Assembly: GCF_009831415.1 (NCBI RefSeq)
Contig: NZ_CP043727.1
Span: 1,116,001 to 1,180,000, forward strand
DNA: 64,000 nucleotides
DNA from: Yersinia canariae
GTDB lineage: Bacteria > Pseudomonadota > Gammaproteobacteria > Enterobacterales > Enterobacteriaceae
Reading direction: 5' to 3'
In this document: in pieces, positions 49,058 through 62,751 of the stretch
Position numbering within the stretch: the first letter of the stretch is position 1
How the letters are laid out: every line of letters starts with the position of its first letter
The notes under the pieces: model-generated
Told to the model about the DNA's origin: nothing
Database searches by the model: none
Seen by the model: only the letters and a program-made list of their open reading frames with translations
Program-made: the position numbers and the translations under genes

Positions 49058-50659
49058 TTATGGATGGAGAATTGTCGGTTTTGGATTGTCAATTTGTTCA
49101 GGATAGTCAAGCGTATAGTGCAATCCGCGGCTTTCTTTACGATCCATCGCGCAACGCACAATTAGCTCGGCAACTTGTACCAGATTACGTAATTCCAAGA
49201 GATTATTCGAGATACGGAAATTGGCATAATATTCATCAATTTCCTGCTGCAATGTATTAATCCGGCGTAATGCTCGCTCTAAGCGCTTGGTTGTACGAAC
49301 AATCCCGACGTAGTCCCACATAAACAGACGCAATTCATGCCAGTTATGTTGAATGACAACGCGTTCATCTGAGTTATCAACACGGCTTTCATCCCAGTCA
49401 GGCAAATGTTTTGCTAACTTGGCAGTAGGCAAGCGCGTCAGGATATCTTCGGCGGCAGACCAGCCATAGACCAAACATTCAAGCAGTGAGTTGGATGCCA
49501 TACGGTTAGCACCATGTAAGCCGGTGTAGCTGACTTCGCCAATCGCATATAACCCGTCCAAATCCGTACGACCGTGCTGATCTACCATCACGCCACCGCA
49601 GGTATAATGTGCGGCTGGAACGATTGGAATTGCTTCTTTAGTTAAGTCGATGCCCAAAGACAGCAATTTTTCGTAAATCATTGGGAAGTGCTGCATCACG
49701 AAATCAGTGGGCTTATGGCTGATATCCAGATACATACAATCAGCGCCGAGGCGTTTCATTTCGTGGTCAATGGCGCGCGCAACGATATCTCGTGGTGCGA
49801 GTTCACCTCGCGCGTCAAAATCAAGCATAAAACGGCTGCCATCAGGGCGCTTAAGATAGGCGCCTTCACCACGTAAAGCTTCGGTCAGTAAAAAGTTGCG
49901 GGCTTGCGGATGGAACAGGCAGGTAGGATGGAATTGGTTAAATTCCAGATTCGCGACCCGGCATCCAGCGCGCCACGCCATGGCGATCCCATCACCAGAG
50001 GAAATATCTGGGTTGGTTGTATATTGATAAACTTTCGCCGCGCCACCGGTCGCTAGCACCACCGCCTTGGCGCGAAAAGTTTCAACTTTCTCTAATTCGC
50101 GGTTCCAGATATAAGCGCCAACTACACGTTTTGTCCCCGCCAGACCAATTTTGTTAGACGTGATAAGATCAACGGCATTACAGCGCTCTTTAACTAAAAT
50201 ATTAGGGTGGGCAGTTGCTTTGCCCACCAGAGTGGTTTCTACTTCTTTACCTGTAGCGTCCGCCGTATGTAGTATACGCCGATGGCTATGTCCGCCTTCA
50301 CGGGTAAGGTGATAACGTTCTTCGCCGCTGGCATTGGTCTCGGTATCAAAAAGGACACCTTGATCAATCAGCCATTGCACGCAAGAACGGGCATTGCTGG
50401 CGATAAACTCAACGGCGTCTTTATCGCAAAGCCCCGCCCCGGCAATCAGGGTGTCATCGACATGAGAGCTGATGCTGTCAGTTTCATCAAAAACGGCAGC
50501 AATGCCTCCCTGGGCATAAAACGTGGCGCCTTCATTAAGGGGCCCTTTGCTCAGAACAGTGACTTTACAATGTGGCGCAAGACGCAAAGCCAATGACAAA
50601 CCGGCAGCGCCACTCCCGATGATCAATACATCGCTAACGTGTTCAGATGATGATTGCAT
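49058..50659 (-). CDS. nadB: L-aspartate oxidase NadB
   Basis: A 533-aa FAD enzyme of de novo NAD synthesis. The Rossmann motif [18 protein letters not shown] is near residue 10, with [19 protein letters not shown] region ([17 protein letters not shown]), [12 protein letters not shown] and [14 protein letters not shown] catalytic stretch ([19 protein letters not shown]). It oxidises aspartate to iminoaspartate. Start at ATG 50659 ([11 protein letters not shown]), which matches Yersinia homologues; the frame to 50695 also has an ATG. Confidence 0.95.
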   Translation of the reverse strand: MQSSSEHVSDVLIIGSGAAGLSLALRLAPHCKVTVLSKGPLNEGATFYAQGGIAAVFDETDSISSHVDDTLIAGAGLCDKDAVEFIASNARSCVQWLIDQGVLFDTETNASGEERYHLTREGGHSHRRILHTADATGKEVETTLVGKATAHPNILVKERCNAVDLITSNKIGLAGTKRVVGAYIWNRELEKVETFRAKAVVLATGGAAKVYQYTTNPDISSGDGIAMAWRAGCRVANLEFNQFHPTCLFHPQARNFLLTEALRGEGAYLKRPDGSRFMLDFDARGELAPRDIVARAIDHEMKRLGADCMYLDISHKPTDFVMQHFPMIYEKLLSLGIDLTKEAIPIVPAAHYTCGGVMVDQHGRTDLDGLYAIGEVSYTGLHGANRMASNSLLECLVYGWSAAEDILTRLPTAKLAKHLPDWDESRVDNSDERVVIQHNWHELRLFMWDYVGIVRTTKRLERALRRINTLQQEIDEYYANFRISNNLLELRNLVQVAELIVRCAMDRKESRGLHYTLDYPEQIDNPKPTILHP

Positions 50660-50722
50660 ATCGTATGATGTGTGCAGAAGAAGAGTGAAATTCATGTTAG
50701 CCTATCTGCCAGAGCAAAAGCT

Positions 50723-50887
50723 ATGGCTATAAGATGTCTAAAGAATATTCAGACAAATAATCTGGCAACATGGAACTTTGCAAATTTTATAAACTCCAAG
50801 CGTGTGCTTGCTCAGGAAAATAAAGATATGGCTGGCAGTACTACTTTTAGCGTGGGGATAGATTTCGGGAGAGTTCACCTCGGATGA
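50723..50887 (+). CDS. rseD: Leader peptide of rpoE operon, RseD-like
   Basis: A 54-codon frame that ends in the ATGA overlap with rpoE (ATG 50884, TGA 50885-50887). In E. coli the 51-aa RseD leader is translationally coupled to rpoE in the same way. The size and junction fit; the start codon is not certain because no strong Shine-Dalgarno precedes it. Confidence 0.6.
   Translation: MAIRCLKNIQTNNLATWNFANFINSKRVLAQENKDMAGSTTFSVGIDFGRVHLG
50772..50799 (+). promoter_or_regulatory. Sigma-E-dependent promoter of rpoE (P2)
   Basis: GGAACTT (50772-50778), 16-base spacer, TCCAA (50795-50799). The -35 element and spacing match E. coli rpoE P2, so the operon should be autoregulated. The -10 is one base off TCTAA. 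Confidence 0.8.
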
Positions 50888-51459
50888 GCGAGCAGTTAAC
50901 GGATCAGATGCTGGTTGAACGGGTCCAGAAAGGCGATCAGCAATCGTTCAATTTACTGGTAATTCGATACCAGCATAAGGTTGCGAGCCTCGTATCCCGA
51001 TACGTACCTCAGGGTGATGTCCCTGATGTAGTTCAAGAATCTTTTATTAAGGCATATCGCGCCTTGGAATCGTTTCGTGGCGATAGTGCTTTTTATACTT
51101 GGCTTTACCGTATTGCTGTTAATACGGCGAAAAATTACTTAGTCGCTCAGGGGCGGCGCCCGCCATCCAGTGATGTGGATGCAAATGATGCTGAAAATTA
51201 CGAAAATGCGGGTGCATTGAAAGAAATATCGAACCCTGAGAACTTAATGTTGTCTGAAGAATTGAGGCAGATAGTTTTCAAAACCATAGAGTCACTTCCT
51301 GAAGATCTCCGCATGGCGATTACACTCAGGGAGTTAGATGGTCTAAGCTATGAAGAGATAGCTGTAATTATGGACTGTCCGGTTGGTACTGTTCGTTCCC
51401 GTATCTTCCGCGCCAGAGAGGCTATCGATAACAAAGTTCAGCCGCTGATTCAGCGATAA
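50884..51459 (+). CDS. rpoE: Envelope-stress sigma factor RpoE
   Basis: A 191-aa ECF sigma factor (MSEQLTDQMLVERVQKGDQQSFNLLVIRYQHKVASLVSRYV), with sigma-2 (DVVQESFIKAYRALESFRGDSAFYTWLYRIAVN) and sigma-4 (LRELDGLSYEEIAVIMDCPVGTVRSRIFRAREAI) regions. It directs outer-membrane stress genes. Start overlaps the leader peptide; rseA follows after 24 bases. Confidence 0.98.
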   Translation: MSEQLTDQMLVERVQKGDQQSFNLLVIRYQHKVASLVSRYVPQGDVPDVVQESFIKAYRALESFRGDSAFYTWLYRIAVNTAKNYLVAQGRRPPSSDVDANDAENYENAGALKEISNPENLMLSEELRQIVFKTIESLPEDLRMAITLRELDGLSYEEIAVIMDCPVGTVRSRIFRAREAIDNKVQPLIQR

Positions 51460-51483
51460 GCGGACACATAAAGGGTATTTGGC

Positions 51484-52140
51484 ATGCAGAAAGAAAAGCT
51501 TTCCGCTCTGATGGACGGAGAAACTCTTGATAGTGAGCTGATAGGTTCTTTATCGAAAGATAAAGCACTACAGCAAAGCTGGCAGAGCTATCATTTAATC
51601 CGTGATACCCTGCGGGGGGATGTTGGTGAAGTCTTGCATCTGGATATCGCCAGCCGTGTCGCAGAGGCGCTCAAAAATGAGCCTGCTCGTTTTGTTCCTA
51701 TTGCTGTGCCTGAATCTCAGCCGCAACCACATGTCTGGCAGAAAATGCCTTTCTGGCAAAAAGTTCGTCCATGGGCCAGCCAGATTACGCAAGTTGGTGT
51801 TGCTGCGTGTGTTTCTCTCGCCGTTATTATAGGCGTTCAGCAATATAACCAACCTGCATCTGGCAATTTACAGTCAGAAGCGCCTGCTTTTAATACGTTA
51901 CCGATGATGGGTAAAGCATCACCAGTCAGTTTTGGTGTGCCTGCTGATGGCTCTTTCGGGACGACTCAACAGCATCAAGTTCAAGAGCAACGTCGACGTG
52001 TTAATATGATGACGCAGCTGCAAGATTTTGAATTGCAACGCCGTTTGCCACAAACTGATGTATCGCAGGTGCCTTCAGCATCAACACAAGCCGCTATTCA
52101 GGTCCCTGGAACTCAGTCCTTAGGAATGCAGCAGCAGTAA
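51484..52140 (+). CDS. rseA: Anti-sigma-E factor RseA
   Basis: A 218-aa single-pass membrane anti-sigma. The cytoplasmic part (MQKEKLSALMDGETLDSELIG) binds RpoE. A membrane helix at about 100-118 (ITQVGVAACVSLAVIIGV) is cut by DegS and RseP on stress. The periplasmic region is Gln/Pro-rich and binds RseB. Its TAA overlaps rseB (TAATG). Confidence 0.96.
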   Translation: MQKEKLSALMDGETLDSELIGSLSKDKALQQSWQSYHLIRDTLRGDVGEVLHLDIASRVAEALKNEPARFVPIAVPESQPQPHVWQKMPFWQKVRPWASQITQVGVAACVSLAVIIGVQQYNQPASGNLQSEAPAFNTLPMMGKASPVSFGVPADGSFGTTQQHQVQEQRRRVNMMTQLQDFELQRRLPQTDVSQVPSASTQAAIQVPGTQSLGMQQQ

Positions 52141-53096
52141 TGAAGCAACTTTGGTTTTCCGTCTGTTTAATGGCGGGCAGCCTGTTCATGCCAACAATTG
52201 CTGCGGCGGAGATTACGCCGATAGCAATGTTGCAGGACATGAGCGCTGCCAGCCAATCGCTCAATTATGAGCTATCGTACATAAATGTTAATAAGCAAGG
52301 GATTGATTCTCTTCGCTATCGCCATGCCATCCTGGATAAAAAAACGTTAGCGCAATTGCTGCGTATGGATGGTCCGCGTACAGAGATCATACAACGTGGC
52401 AATGAAATAAGTTATTTCGAGCCAGGGTTTGACTCTTTCACGTTGAGCGGTGAGCACATTGTTGATGCTTTACCTTCTGTTGTATTCCCCGATTTTAAAA
52501 AACTATCCGAACACTATAACTATATCGCTCTAGGCCGTGCCCGAGTGGCTGATAGGCCATGTCAGGTTATTCGAGTCGTTGCGCGCGACAGTACTCGATA
52601 CAGTTATATTATTTGGATGGATGAGACAACAAAACTTCCTATGCGAATAGATTTGTTAGATCGTGATGGTGAAACACTCGAGCAGTTTCGTGTGATTTCT
52701 TTTGCTGTCGGCGAACCTATTCAGGAGATTCTGCGAGGGGTATTAAAACTGTCTTTACCTCCTTTACTGGGTTTGCCGGCAAAAAATAAAGTAGATTTTA
52801 GTTGGAAACCGAGTTGGCTCCCCGAGGGCGTTACTGAGGTTTCGCGCAGTCGGCGCACGTTGCCTAACATGGATACACCAACCGAATCACGACTCTATTC
52901 CGACGGCTTGTTTAGCTTCTCTGTCAATGTGAGCCCAGTGGGTAAAGATGCCCCCTCAGAACAATCCCTGCGCCAAGGGCGTCGCACTGTTCATACTGAA
53001 GCTCGTAATAATGTTGAAATCACTGTAGTCGGTGAATTGCCTCCTTCAACTGCGAAGCGTATTGCTGATAGTGTGGTTTTGGAGTCTAAAAAATGA
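52140..53096 (+). CDS. rseB: Sigma-E regulator RseB
   Basis: A 318-aa periplasmic protein with signal peptide (to about residue 23, TIAAAEI). It protects RseA from DegS and is thought to sense mislocalised lipids/LPS. Motifs MLQDMSAASQSLNYELSYINV and DGPRTEIIQRGNEISYFEPG are typical. It overlaps both neighbours. Confidence 0.95.
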   Translation: MKQLWFSVCLMAGSLFMPTIAAAEITPIAMLQDMSAASQSLNYELSYINVNKQGIDSLRYRHAILDKKTLAQLLRMDGPRTEIIQRGNEISYFEPGFDSFTLSGEHIVDALPSVVFPDFKKLSEHYNYIALGRARVADRPCQVIRVVARDSTRYSYIIWMDETTKLPMRIDLLDRDGETLEQFRVISFAVGEPIQEILRGVLKLSLPPLLGLPAKNKVDFSWKPSWLPEGVTEVSRSRRTLPNMDTPTESRLYSDGLFSFSVNVSPVGKDAPSEQSLRQGRRTVHTEARNNVEITVVGELPPSTAKRIADSVVLESKK

Positions 53097-53554
53097 TGAA
53101 GGAATGGGCGACAGTTATCTCTTGGCACAATGGGGTAGCGCTTTTAAGTTGCGAACCACATTCTGGTTGTGGGAGTTGTCATGCGCGTTCTGGATGTGGT
53201 AGTCATTTATTAAATGAATTGGGGCCAGAGTCAGAACATCAGTTAAAAATAGCAATTTCGCAACCGCTTGAACCTGGGCAAAAGGTTGAGGTCGGAATCA
53301 GTGAAAGTAGCTTATTGCGTTCTGCAGCTTTGGTTTATTTAACGCCATTAATCGGGCTCATTGCTGGTGGCGCTTTATTTCAGGCTTTATTTATTACCGA
53401 TGCTTTAACCGCTCTTGGTGCTATTTCTGGGGCTGGTTTGGGTTTTTTATTGGCCCGCACTGTGGCTATTAAGATTGAAGGGAAAAGTGATTATCAACCA
53501 GCTGTTTTGCAGATTGGTTTACCTCCAGCAGCGATACGTGTTCAGCAAGAGTAA
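53093..53554 (+). CDS. rseC: Sigma-E operon protein RseC
   Basis: A 153-aa inner-membrane protein of the RseC/MucC family. Cys-rich N-terminus CEPHSGCGSCHARSGCGSH (residues 20-38), two membrane helices about 78-120. Role is unclear, possibly in Rsx/SoxR reduction. Starts ATGATG overlapping rseB. Confidence 0.94.
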   Translation: MMKEWATVISWHNGVALLSCEPHSGCGSCHARSGCGSHLLNELGPESEHQLKIAISQPLEPGQKVEVGISESSLLRSAALVYLTPLIGLIAGGALFQALFITDALTALGAISGAGLGFLLARTVAIKIEGKSDYQPAVLQIGLPPAAIRVQQE

Positions 53555-53568
53555 TTCCACATTATTTA

Positions 53569-54405
53569 TTAGCCATAGTAGGCCGGTATCCTGTTCTGTA
53601 TCATATGTTCCAGTAGGGCAATAAAAAGATCAGCACTGATGAGAGATGAATAATCTATCGAAAACAGTATGCTGCCTTTTGCATCAAATAACCGTATTTT
53701 ATCGTGGTGTGCTTCACGTAGCGTCTCAATACGCAGTATATCCTCAATATTAATTGTACCTTCTGTGGTAACCAATGAGTGCGCACTGAGTGAGAGTGGG
53801 ATAGTATCCATCTGCATTTTTTTCAACTTAATTAATTTAAATATCAGTGATTTTAACCAACTTTCATTCCCTCGTACGATGTCAAATACGATGGTTTTAC
53901 CCCGAGATAATGTATTTAAGCTGATTAATCCGACATGCATAACTTGCTGGTGAATTATCGTGTTTATCAGAGGGTATGCATTGGTTATGTTATTAATGAT
54001 AATATTCCAAGGCTGATTTTCTGATGTGCGGAATGCCATGGCATTAATTTTCCCATTAGGGTTTATTCCGGCGTGATACTTATAAATATATTCTATTTTA
54101 TTAAATGATATAAAGTAAACGTTCCCATTGTGATGGTTAAAAACACGAATGCCTTTTTCATAAAGGAAATAGGTAAATATTGGTGTGTCATATACACGTA
54201 AGTATAGTAATGCGCTCAGAGACATCCCTGCAATAGCGACACTTAATATTGAAAGAATAGAAGGTGTTGAGAAAATAGACGTCGTTATTGATAAGCTAAT
54301 TATTATAAAGCTCACCCCTAATACGAATGCTATTATGCCAATAGTTAACTTCGAGTTTTTATTTCTCAACTCATGACGGCTAAGTATTTTTCCTTCATCA
54401 ATCAT
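53569..54405 (-). CDS. Hypothetical membrane protein
   Basis: Not recognised. 278 aa from ATG 54405 (GGAG upstream; the frame reaches 54441). After a polar start, two membrane helices (about residues 22-68) precede a soluble part of about 200 residues with beta-rich YFLYEKGIRVFNHHNGN and a C-terminal IRLFDAKGSILFSIDYSS. PH-like membrane-anchored proteins have this plan, but this is speculative. AT-rich relative to neighbours, convergent with rseC, and located next to an IS5 insertion, so it may be an accessory gene. Confidence 0.65.
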   Translation of the reverse strand: MIDEGKILSRHELRNKNSKLTIGIIAFVLGVSFIIISLSITTSIFSTPSILSILSVAIAGMSLSALLYLRVYDTPIFTYFLYEKGIRVFNHHNGNVYFISFNKIEYIYKYHAGINPNGKINAMAFRTSENQPWNIIINNITNAYPLINTIIHQQVMHVGLISLNTLSRGKTIVFDIVRGNESWLKSLIFKLIKLKKMQMDTIPLSLSAHSLVTTEGTINIEDILRIETLREAHHDKIRLFDAKGSILFSIDYSSLISADLFIALLEHMIQNRIPAYYG

Positions 54406-54632
54406 AATATTCTCCATCTGGCCGCCAAGAGAATATTTCACTTGGTTATTACAGAATCACATTAATACTCTAGGATATTTCCTTATGGGGTAAATGAGCA
54501 TTTTCCTAAAGTGATTGGATAAAGATTTAGATTGAAATGCATATGTCTTTGGCGCGGGACAGCATCTTGACTATAACGACGAACAGAAAGGCGCTGATAC
54601 ATTTTAATAGTATAAATCAGGTAACAAGCTAA

Positions 54633-55827
<1,195 letters not shown>

Positions 55828-55965
55828 CTAAGTGTGATGCCTTTCACGAGACTGACTTACAGTGTAAGATGCGTGCATATTTATGTGGGTAGTTTTGGGT
55901 TTGAGTCCATCGCTGTGTCCACCAATAATCAATTAAAGACAACGACTAGAGAAAAATTCATATAA

Positions 55966-57765
55966 ATGAAGCACATAAGAAACTTTTCTATTATTGCCCA
56001 TATTGACCACGGTAAGTCGACACTGTCGGACCGTATTATTCAGATTTGTGGCGGTTTAACTGAGCGAGAAATGGCCGCTCAAGTACTGGATTCCATGGAT
56101 CTGGAGCGCGAGCGTGGTATTACCATCAAGGCGCAGAGCGTGACACTTGATTACCACGCGAAAGATGGTCAAACCTATCAGCTCAACTTTATCGATACTC
56201 CCGGCCACGTTGACTTCTCTTATGAAGTTTCCCGCTCTTTGGCGGCTTGTGAAGGGGCTTTATTGGTGGTTGACGCAGGGCAAGGTGTTGAGGCGCAAAC
56301 CCTGGCTAACTGCTATACCGCGATGGAAATGAACCTGGAAGTTGTTCCCGTTCTGAACAAAATCGATTTGCCAGCCGCTGATCCTGAGCGAGTTGCTGAA
56401 GAAATTGAAGATATCGTTGGTATTGATGCTACTGATGCTGTTCGCTGTTCAGCAAAAACCGGCGTAGGGGTTCCTGATATTCTCGAACGGCTGGTGCGTG
56501 ATATTCCGCCACCTAAGGGCGACCCGGATGGCCCATTGCAGGCACTGATTATTGACTCCTGGTTTGATAACTATCTAGGTGTGGTGTCATTAATTCGTAT
56601 CAAGAATGGCTCGTTACGTAAAGGCGATAAAGTTAAGGTGATGAGTACCGGCCAGAGCTATAACGCTGAGCGTCTGGGTATCTTCACGCCAAAACGTATT
56701 GATCGTGATGTGCTGAACTGCGGTGAAGTTGGCTGGTTGGTCTGTGCGATTAAAGACATTCTCGGTGCGCCGGTCGGCGATACCTTGACCTTAACCCGTA
56801 ACCCGGCTGAGAAATCATTACCTGGCTTTAAGAAAGTCAAACCACAGGTTTACGCCGGTCTGTTCCCGATTAGCTCTGATGACTATGAAGCTTTCCGTGA
56901 TGCATTGGGCAAGTTGAGTCTTAATGACGCCTCTTTGTTCTATGAACCAGAAAGTTCGACAGCATTGGGCTTTGGTTTCCGCTGTGGCTTCCTTGGCTTG
57001 CTGCATATGGAAATCATTCAGGAGCGTTTGGAACGTGAGTATGATCTGGAACTCATCACCACAGCGCCTACGGTAGTGTATGAAGTGATTACGACTTCTC
57101 AGGAAACGGTTTATGTTGATAGCCCTTCCAAGCTGCCTGCCTTGAATAATATTGAAGAACTGCGCGAGCCAATTGCCGAATGTCATATGCTATTGCCCCA
57201 AGAATATTTGGGCAATGTTATTACATTGTGTATTGAAAAGCGCGGGATGCAGACCAACATGGTTTACCACGGTAACCAAGTCGCACTGACGTATGAAATC
57301 CCAATGGCTGAAGTGGTTCTCGATTTCTTCGATCGTCTGAAATCGACATCTCGTGGCTATGCTTCATTGGATTATAATTTCAAACGTTTCCAGACTTCTG
57401 ACATGGTGCGTGTTGATGTATTAATCAATAATGAGCGAGTGGATGCTCTGGCGTTGATCACCCATCGTGATAATGCGCAGTACCGAGGCCGTGATTTGGT
57501 TGAGAAAATGAAAGAACTGATCCCACGCCAGCAATTTGACATTGCTATTCAGGCGGCTATCGGCAACCACATCATTGCCCGTTCGACTGTGAAACAGTTA
57601 CGTAAAAACGTACTGGCGAAGTGTTATGGCGGTGACGTTAGCCGTAAGAAGAAACTTCTGCAGAAACAGAAAGACGGTAAAAAACGTATGAAGCAGGTCG
57701 GTAACGTTGAATTACCGCAAGAGGCTTTCCTGGCTATTCTGCATGTCGGAAAAGACAGTAAATAA
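55966..57765 (+). CDS. lepA: Elongation factor 4 (LepA) GTPase
   Basis: Translational GTPase of 599 aa. G1 AHIDHGKST (residues 11-19), [19 protein letters not shown]-terminal LepA-specific domain with [37 protein letters not shown] tail. It acts on ribosome assembly or stalled elongation. First of lepA-lepB, 10 bases before lepB. The promoter region is shortened to 138 bases by IS5. Confidence 0.97.
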   Translation: MKHIRNFSIIAHIDHGKSTLSDRIIQICGGLTEREMAAQVLDSMDLERERGITIKAQSVTLDYHAKDGQTYQLNFIDTPGHVDFSYEVSRSLAACEGALLVVDAGQGVEAQTLANCYTAMEMNLEVVPVLNKIDLPAADPERVAEEIEDIVGIDATDAVRCSAKTGVGVPDILERLVRDIPPPKGDPDGPLQALIIDSWFDNYLGVVSLIRIKNGSLRKGDKVKVMSTGQSYNAERLGIFTPKRIDRDVLNCGEVGWLVCAIKDILGAPVGDTLTLTRNPAEKSLPGFKKVKPQVYAGLFPISSDDYEAFRDALGKLSLNDASLFYEPESSTALGFGFRCGFLGLLHMEIIQERLEREYDLELITTAPTVVYEVITTSQETVYVDSPSKLPALNNIEELREPIAECHMLLPQEYLGNVITLCIEKRGMQTNMVYHGNQVALTYEIPMAEVVLDFFDRLKSTSRGYASLDYNFKRFQTSDMVRVDVLINNERVDALALITHRDNAQYRGRDLVEKMKELIPRQQFDIAIQAAIGNHIIARSTVKQLRKNVLAKCYGGDVSRKKKLLQKQKDGKKRMKQVGNVELPQEAFLAILHVGKDSK

Positions 57766-57774
57766 GGAGTTTTG

Positions 57775-58773
57775 ATGGCTAACATATTTGCCTTGATTTT
57801 AGCGGTAGCAACGTTGCTGACAGGGATTATCTGGTGCTTCGAGCGATTTAAATGGGGACCGGCCCGTCAGGCGAAAATTGCGGCAGTTAATGCGCAAACT
57901 GCCGAGATCAAGGCGCAAACGGGGAGTGCGGTAGATAGCAAGACTCTGTCGCCGGCTGCAAAACAGCCGGGCTGGATAGAGACTTGTGCTTCAGTCTTCC
58001 CGGTGTTGGCTCTGGTATTTATCGTGCGTTCGTTTATTTACGAGCCTTTCCAGATTCCTTCTGGCTCGATGATGCCCACGCTACTAATCGGTGATTTCAT
58101 TCTGGTAGAGAAATTTGCTTACGGTATTAAAGACCCGATTACTCAAACCACGCTGATTCCTACCGGGCATCCAAAACGTGGTGATATTGCCGTATTTAAA
58201 TATCCGCTCGATACTCGTTTGGACTATATCAAGCGAGTCGTGGGTTTGCCGGGTGACCGGGTAAGTTATAATCCAATTAGTAAAGAAGTGACGGTTCAAC
58301 CCGCGTGTAATACCGGGACTTCCTGTGACAGTGCATTGCCAATTACTTATAGTGCATCTGAGCCAAGTCATTTCGTACAAACATTCCGTTACAGCGGTAA
58401 TGGCGAGGCTTCAGCTGGTTTCTTCCAAATTCCGTTAAACCAGGCAGTACCGGATGGTGGCGTGCGTTTGCGTGAGCGTACTGAGACTCTCGGCCCGGTT
58501 GCACACCAGATTTTGACCGTTCCTGGGCGTCAGGAGCAGCTAGGTGCTTATTATCAGCAACCTAATCAGCCATTAGGCGTATGGGTTGTTCCAGAAGGTC
58601 ATTACTTTATGATGGGTGATAACCGGGATAATAGCGCAGATAGCCGCTACTGGGGTTTTGTACCAGAACGTAATCTGGTCGGTAAAGCCACTGCTATTTG
58701 GATGAGCTTTGAAAAGCAAGAAGGTGAATGGCCAACAGGTGTGCGTTTAAGTCGTATTGGTGGAATACATTAA
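57775..58773 (+). CDS. lepB: Signal peptidase I LepB
   Basis: A 332-aa signal peptidase. Two N-terminal membrane helices, then the Ser/Lys dyad: PSGSMMPTLLIGDF (catalytic Ser) and YIKRVVGLPGDRV (catalytic Lys), and the GDNRDNSADSRYWG box E. Cleaves Sec and Tat signal peptides. ATG 57775 behind AAGGAG; a TTG precedes it. Confidence 0.96.
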   Translation: MANIFALILAVATLLTGIIWCFERFKWGPARQAKIAAVNAQTAEIKAQTGSAVDSKTLSPAAKQPGWIETCASVFPVLALVFIVRSFIYEPFQIPSGSMMPTLLIGDFILVEKFAYGIKDPITQTTLIPTGHPKRGDIAVFKYPLDTRLDYIKRVVGLPGDRVSYNPISKEVTVQPACNTGTSCDSALPITYSASEPSHFVQTFRYSGNGEASAGFFQIPLNQAVPDGGVRLRERTETLGPVAHQILTVPGRQEQLGAYYQQPNQPLGVWVVPEGHYFMMGDNRDNSADSRYWGFVPERNLVGKATAIWMSFEKQEGEWPTGVRLSRIGGIH

Positions 58774-58908
58774 TATTGACCCTGTCTTGAGTCATTGAAA
58801 TTACAGCAAAGCAGCAAACGAACAAATCCCGATGAGCTGACAAAAGTCAGTGATTCGGGTGAGTAAGAACAGCTAATACCGCAGTAACTTCAAGTCAACA
58901 GGGTATAT
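58774..58908. repeat. ERIC-like element between lepB and rnc
   Basis: About 135 bases. Terminal inverted repeats (TGACCCTGTCTTGAGT on the left against ACTTCAAGTCAACAGGGTATA on the right) and a central AGTCAGTGATTCGGGTGAGTAAG that follows the ERIC core. It is transcribed between lepB and rnc if they are one unit. Confidence 0.65.
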
Positions 58909-59075
58909 AAACGCAGCATTATATTTCCACTCGTTGTAGAATAACCTTTCGAGCGATAAAAGTTGGCTCTTTTATGGGAGCCACTGCAAACGAAACAGTT
59001 TTGTCTTGGTAATATTGGCCGATCAGACCTGTTCCGTATGCTGTAGTTTTTGACGCATTCTTGATCTATTGGTAA

Positions 59076-60667
<1,592 letters not shown>

Positions 60668-60676
60668 GGCTCGCCG

Positions 60677-61402
60677 ATGGAAGGCTGGCAACGCGCATTT
60701 GTCCTGCATGGGCGACCTTACAGTGAAACCAGTTTAATGCTGGACTTATTCACTGAAGGGGAGGGCCGCATGCGGGTATTGGCAAAGGGTGCGCGGGGTC
60801 GTCGCTCTAATCTAAAAGGCTGCTTGCAGCCTTTTACACCACTTCTGGTCCGCTGGACTGGGCGGGGTGAAGTCAAAACATTACGTAGTGCTGAGCCGGT
60901 ATCACTGGCTCTTCCGTTGAGCGGCTCCATGCTGTACAGCGGCTTATATGTCAACGAATTGCTTTCGCGCGTCCTTGAACACCAAACCAATTACTCTGCT
61001 TTATTCTTCGATTATTTGCATTGCTTACAATCACTTGCAGGCAGCGATGGCTCGCCTGAGTATGCTTTGCGCCAGTTTGAATTGGCGATACTGGCTCACC
61101 TTGGTTATGGTGTGGATTTCCTCCATTGCGCAGGCAGTGGTCAACCGGTATCAGACACCATGACTTACCGCTACCGCGAAGAAAAAGGGTTTATTGCCAG
61201 CTTGGTTGTTGATCACTACAGTTTTACTGGTCGCCAATTATTGGCTCTGGCTAACCGTGAGTTTCCTGACGCTGATACCTTACGTGCTGCCAAGCGCTTT
61301 ACGCGTATTGCTCTGAAACCCTACTTGGGCGGTAAGCCACTCAAAAGTCGTGAACTGTTCCGTCAATTTGTCATTAAGCCCCCAGTTGAACCCTTGTCCT
61401 AG
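60677..61402 (+). CDS. recO: DNA repair protein RecO
   Basis: A 241-aa RecO with N-terminal OB-fold ([27 protein letters not shown]) and helical part. E. coli RecO lacks the zinc ribbon, as here. Helps RecA displace SSB. 9 bases after era. Confidence 0.96.
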   Translation: MEGWQRAFVLHGRPYSETSLMLDLFTEGEGRMRVLAKGARGRRSNLKGCLQPFTPLLVRWTGRGEVKTLRSAEPVSLALPLSGSMLYSGLYVNELLSRVLEHQTNYSALFFDYLHCLQSLAGSDGSPEYALRQFELAILAHLGYGVDFLHCAGSGQPVSDTMTYRYREEKGFIASLVVDHYSFTGRQLLALANREFPDADTLRAAKRFTRIALKPYLGGKPLKSRELFRQFVIKPPVEPLS

Positions 61403-61570
61403 TCTCAGCCATTCCACGGTTTACACTGCTCATCATCAACTTTCCCCTACTGTAGCCTATCCGCGGCCCGTCTACTCGGTGTAAACTGCCAGGCACTTAC
61501 GCGTTTATTGGCAAGCATTTTTGCATGCTTATTAACCTATTAAAGATGCATCCATATCTGGAGGGCTGTC

Positions 61571-62302
61571 ATGGCTGATTTGTTGCTGGGCGTTAATATT
61601 GATCACATTGCGACATTACGAAATGCACGTGGGACCATTTATCCTGATCCTGTTCAGGCCGCTTTTATCGCCGAACAAGCTGGTGCTGATGGTATTACTG
61701 TCCATTTACGTGAAGATCGCCGCCATATCACGGATCGGGATGTGCGTATCTTGCGCCAGACAATCCAGACCCGTATGAATCTGGAAATGGCTGTCACTGA
61801 TGAAATGGTTGATATTGCTTGTGAGCTACAACCTCAATTTTGTTGCTTGGTACCAGAAAAACGTCAGGAAGTGACCACTGAAGGTGGGCTGGATGTCGCC
61901 GGTCAAATTGATAAAATGACTGTCGCGGTGAGTCGACTTTCTGAAGCCGGTATCCTGGTTTCACTGTTTATCGACGCCGATATGCGCCAAATTGATGCCG
62001 CAGTGGCTGTTGGGGCTCCTTACATCGAAATTCACACCGGTGCTTATGCAGATGCTATTTCAGATTTGGCGCGTCAGGCTGAATTAGTGCGGATTGCCAA
62101 AGCAGCGACCTATGCCGCCAGCAAAGGATTAAAAGTTAACGCAGGCCACGGCCTGACTTACCACAATGTTCAACCCATTGCCGCTTTGCCGGAGATGCAT
62201 GAGCTAAATATTGGCCATGCAATCATTGGCCAGGCAGTGATGTCGGGCCTTGCTGCTGCTGTTACCGATATGAAAGTATTGATGCGGGAAGCGCGTCGTT
62301 AA
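61571..62302 (+). CDS. pdxJ: Pyridoxine 5'-phosphate synthase
   Basis: A 243-aa TIM-barrel enzyme ([48 protein letters not shown] [12 protein letters not shown]). Makes pyridoxine 5'-phosphate from 1-deoxyxylulose 5-phosphate and 3-amino-2-oxopropyl phosphate. The TAA overlaps acpS (TAATG). Confidence 0.97.
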   Translation: MADLLLGVNIDHIATLRNARGTIYPDPVQAAFIAEQAGADGITVHLREDRRHITDRDVRILRQTIQTRMNLEMAVTDEMVDIACELQPQFCCLVPEKRQEVTTEGGLDVAGQIDKMTVAVSRLSEAGILVSLFIDADMRQIDAAVAVGAPYIEIHTGAYADAISDLARQAELVRIAKAATYAASKGLKVNAGHGLTYHNVQPIAALPEMHELNIGHAIIGQAVMSGLAAAVTDMKVLMREARR

Positions 62303-62682
62303 TGGCTATTCTTGGGTTAGGTACTGATATTGTTGAAATTTCCCGAATAGAGGCAGTGGTTGAGCGCAGTGGCGAAAAGCTGGCTCGGCGTATCCTCAGC
62401 CCATCGGAATGGCAGCATTATCAGCAACACCAACAGCCAATCCGTTTTTTGGCTAAACGTTTTGCAGTTAAAGAGGCTGCCGCTAAAGCATTCGGCACCG
62501 GTATCCGTAATGGTTTGGCATTCAACCAGTTCGAAGTGGTTAACGACGCATTGGGCAAACCAACACTGCGTTTACATCACCGGGCAGCAGAATTGGCAGT
62601 TGAACTGGGGGTCAAATCGTTGCATGTGACTCTGGCTGACGAACGGCGCTATGCCTGTGCCACTGTGATTATCGAGAGCTAA
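62302..62682 (+). CDS. acpS: Holo-ACP synthase
   Basis: A 126-aa phosphopantetheinyl transferase ([40 protein letters not shown]). The Asp of GTDIVE and the Glu of VKEAAAK hold Mg. It activates acyl carrier protein. Last of the cluster; a terminator follows. Confidence 0.97.
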   Translation: MAILGLGTDIVEISRIEAVVERSGEKLARRILSPSEWQHYQQHQQPIRFLAKRFAVKEAAAKAFGTGIRNGLAFNQFEVVNDALGKPTLRLHHRAAELAVELGVKSLHVTLADERRYACATVIIES

Positions 62683-62721
62683 AGTTCCTATTGCTGCCAA
62701 ATTGCAGTGAATCGGGATTGA

Positions 62722-62751
62722 GGGGCGAGCATGAAAATGCCGCCCTTTTTT
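62722..62751 (+). terminator. Terminator after acpS
   Basis: GGGCG-A-GCAT, loop GAAA, ATGC-CGCCC then TTTTT. Confidence 0.85.
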
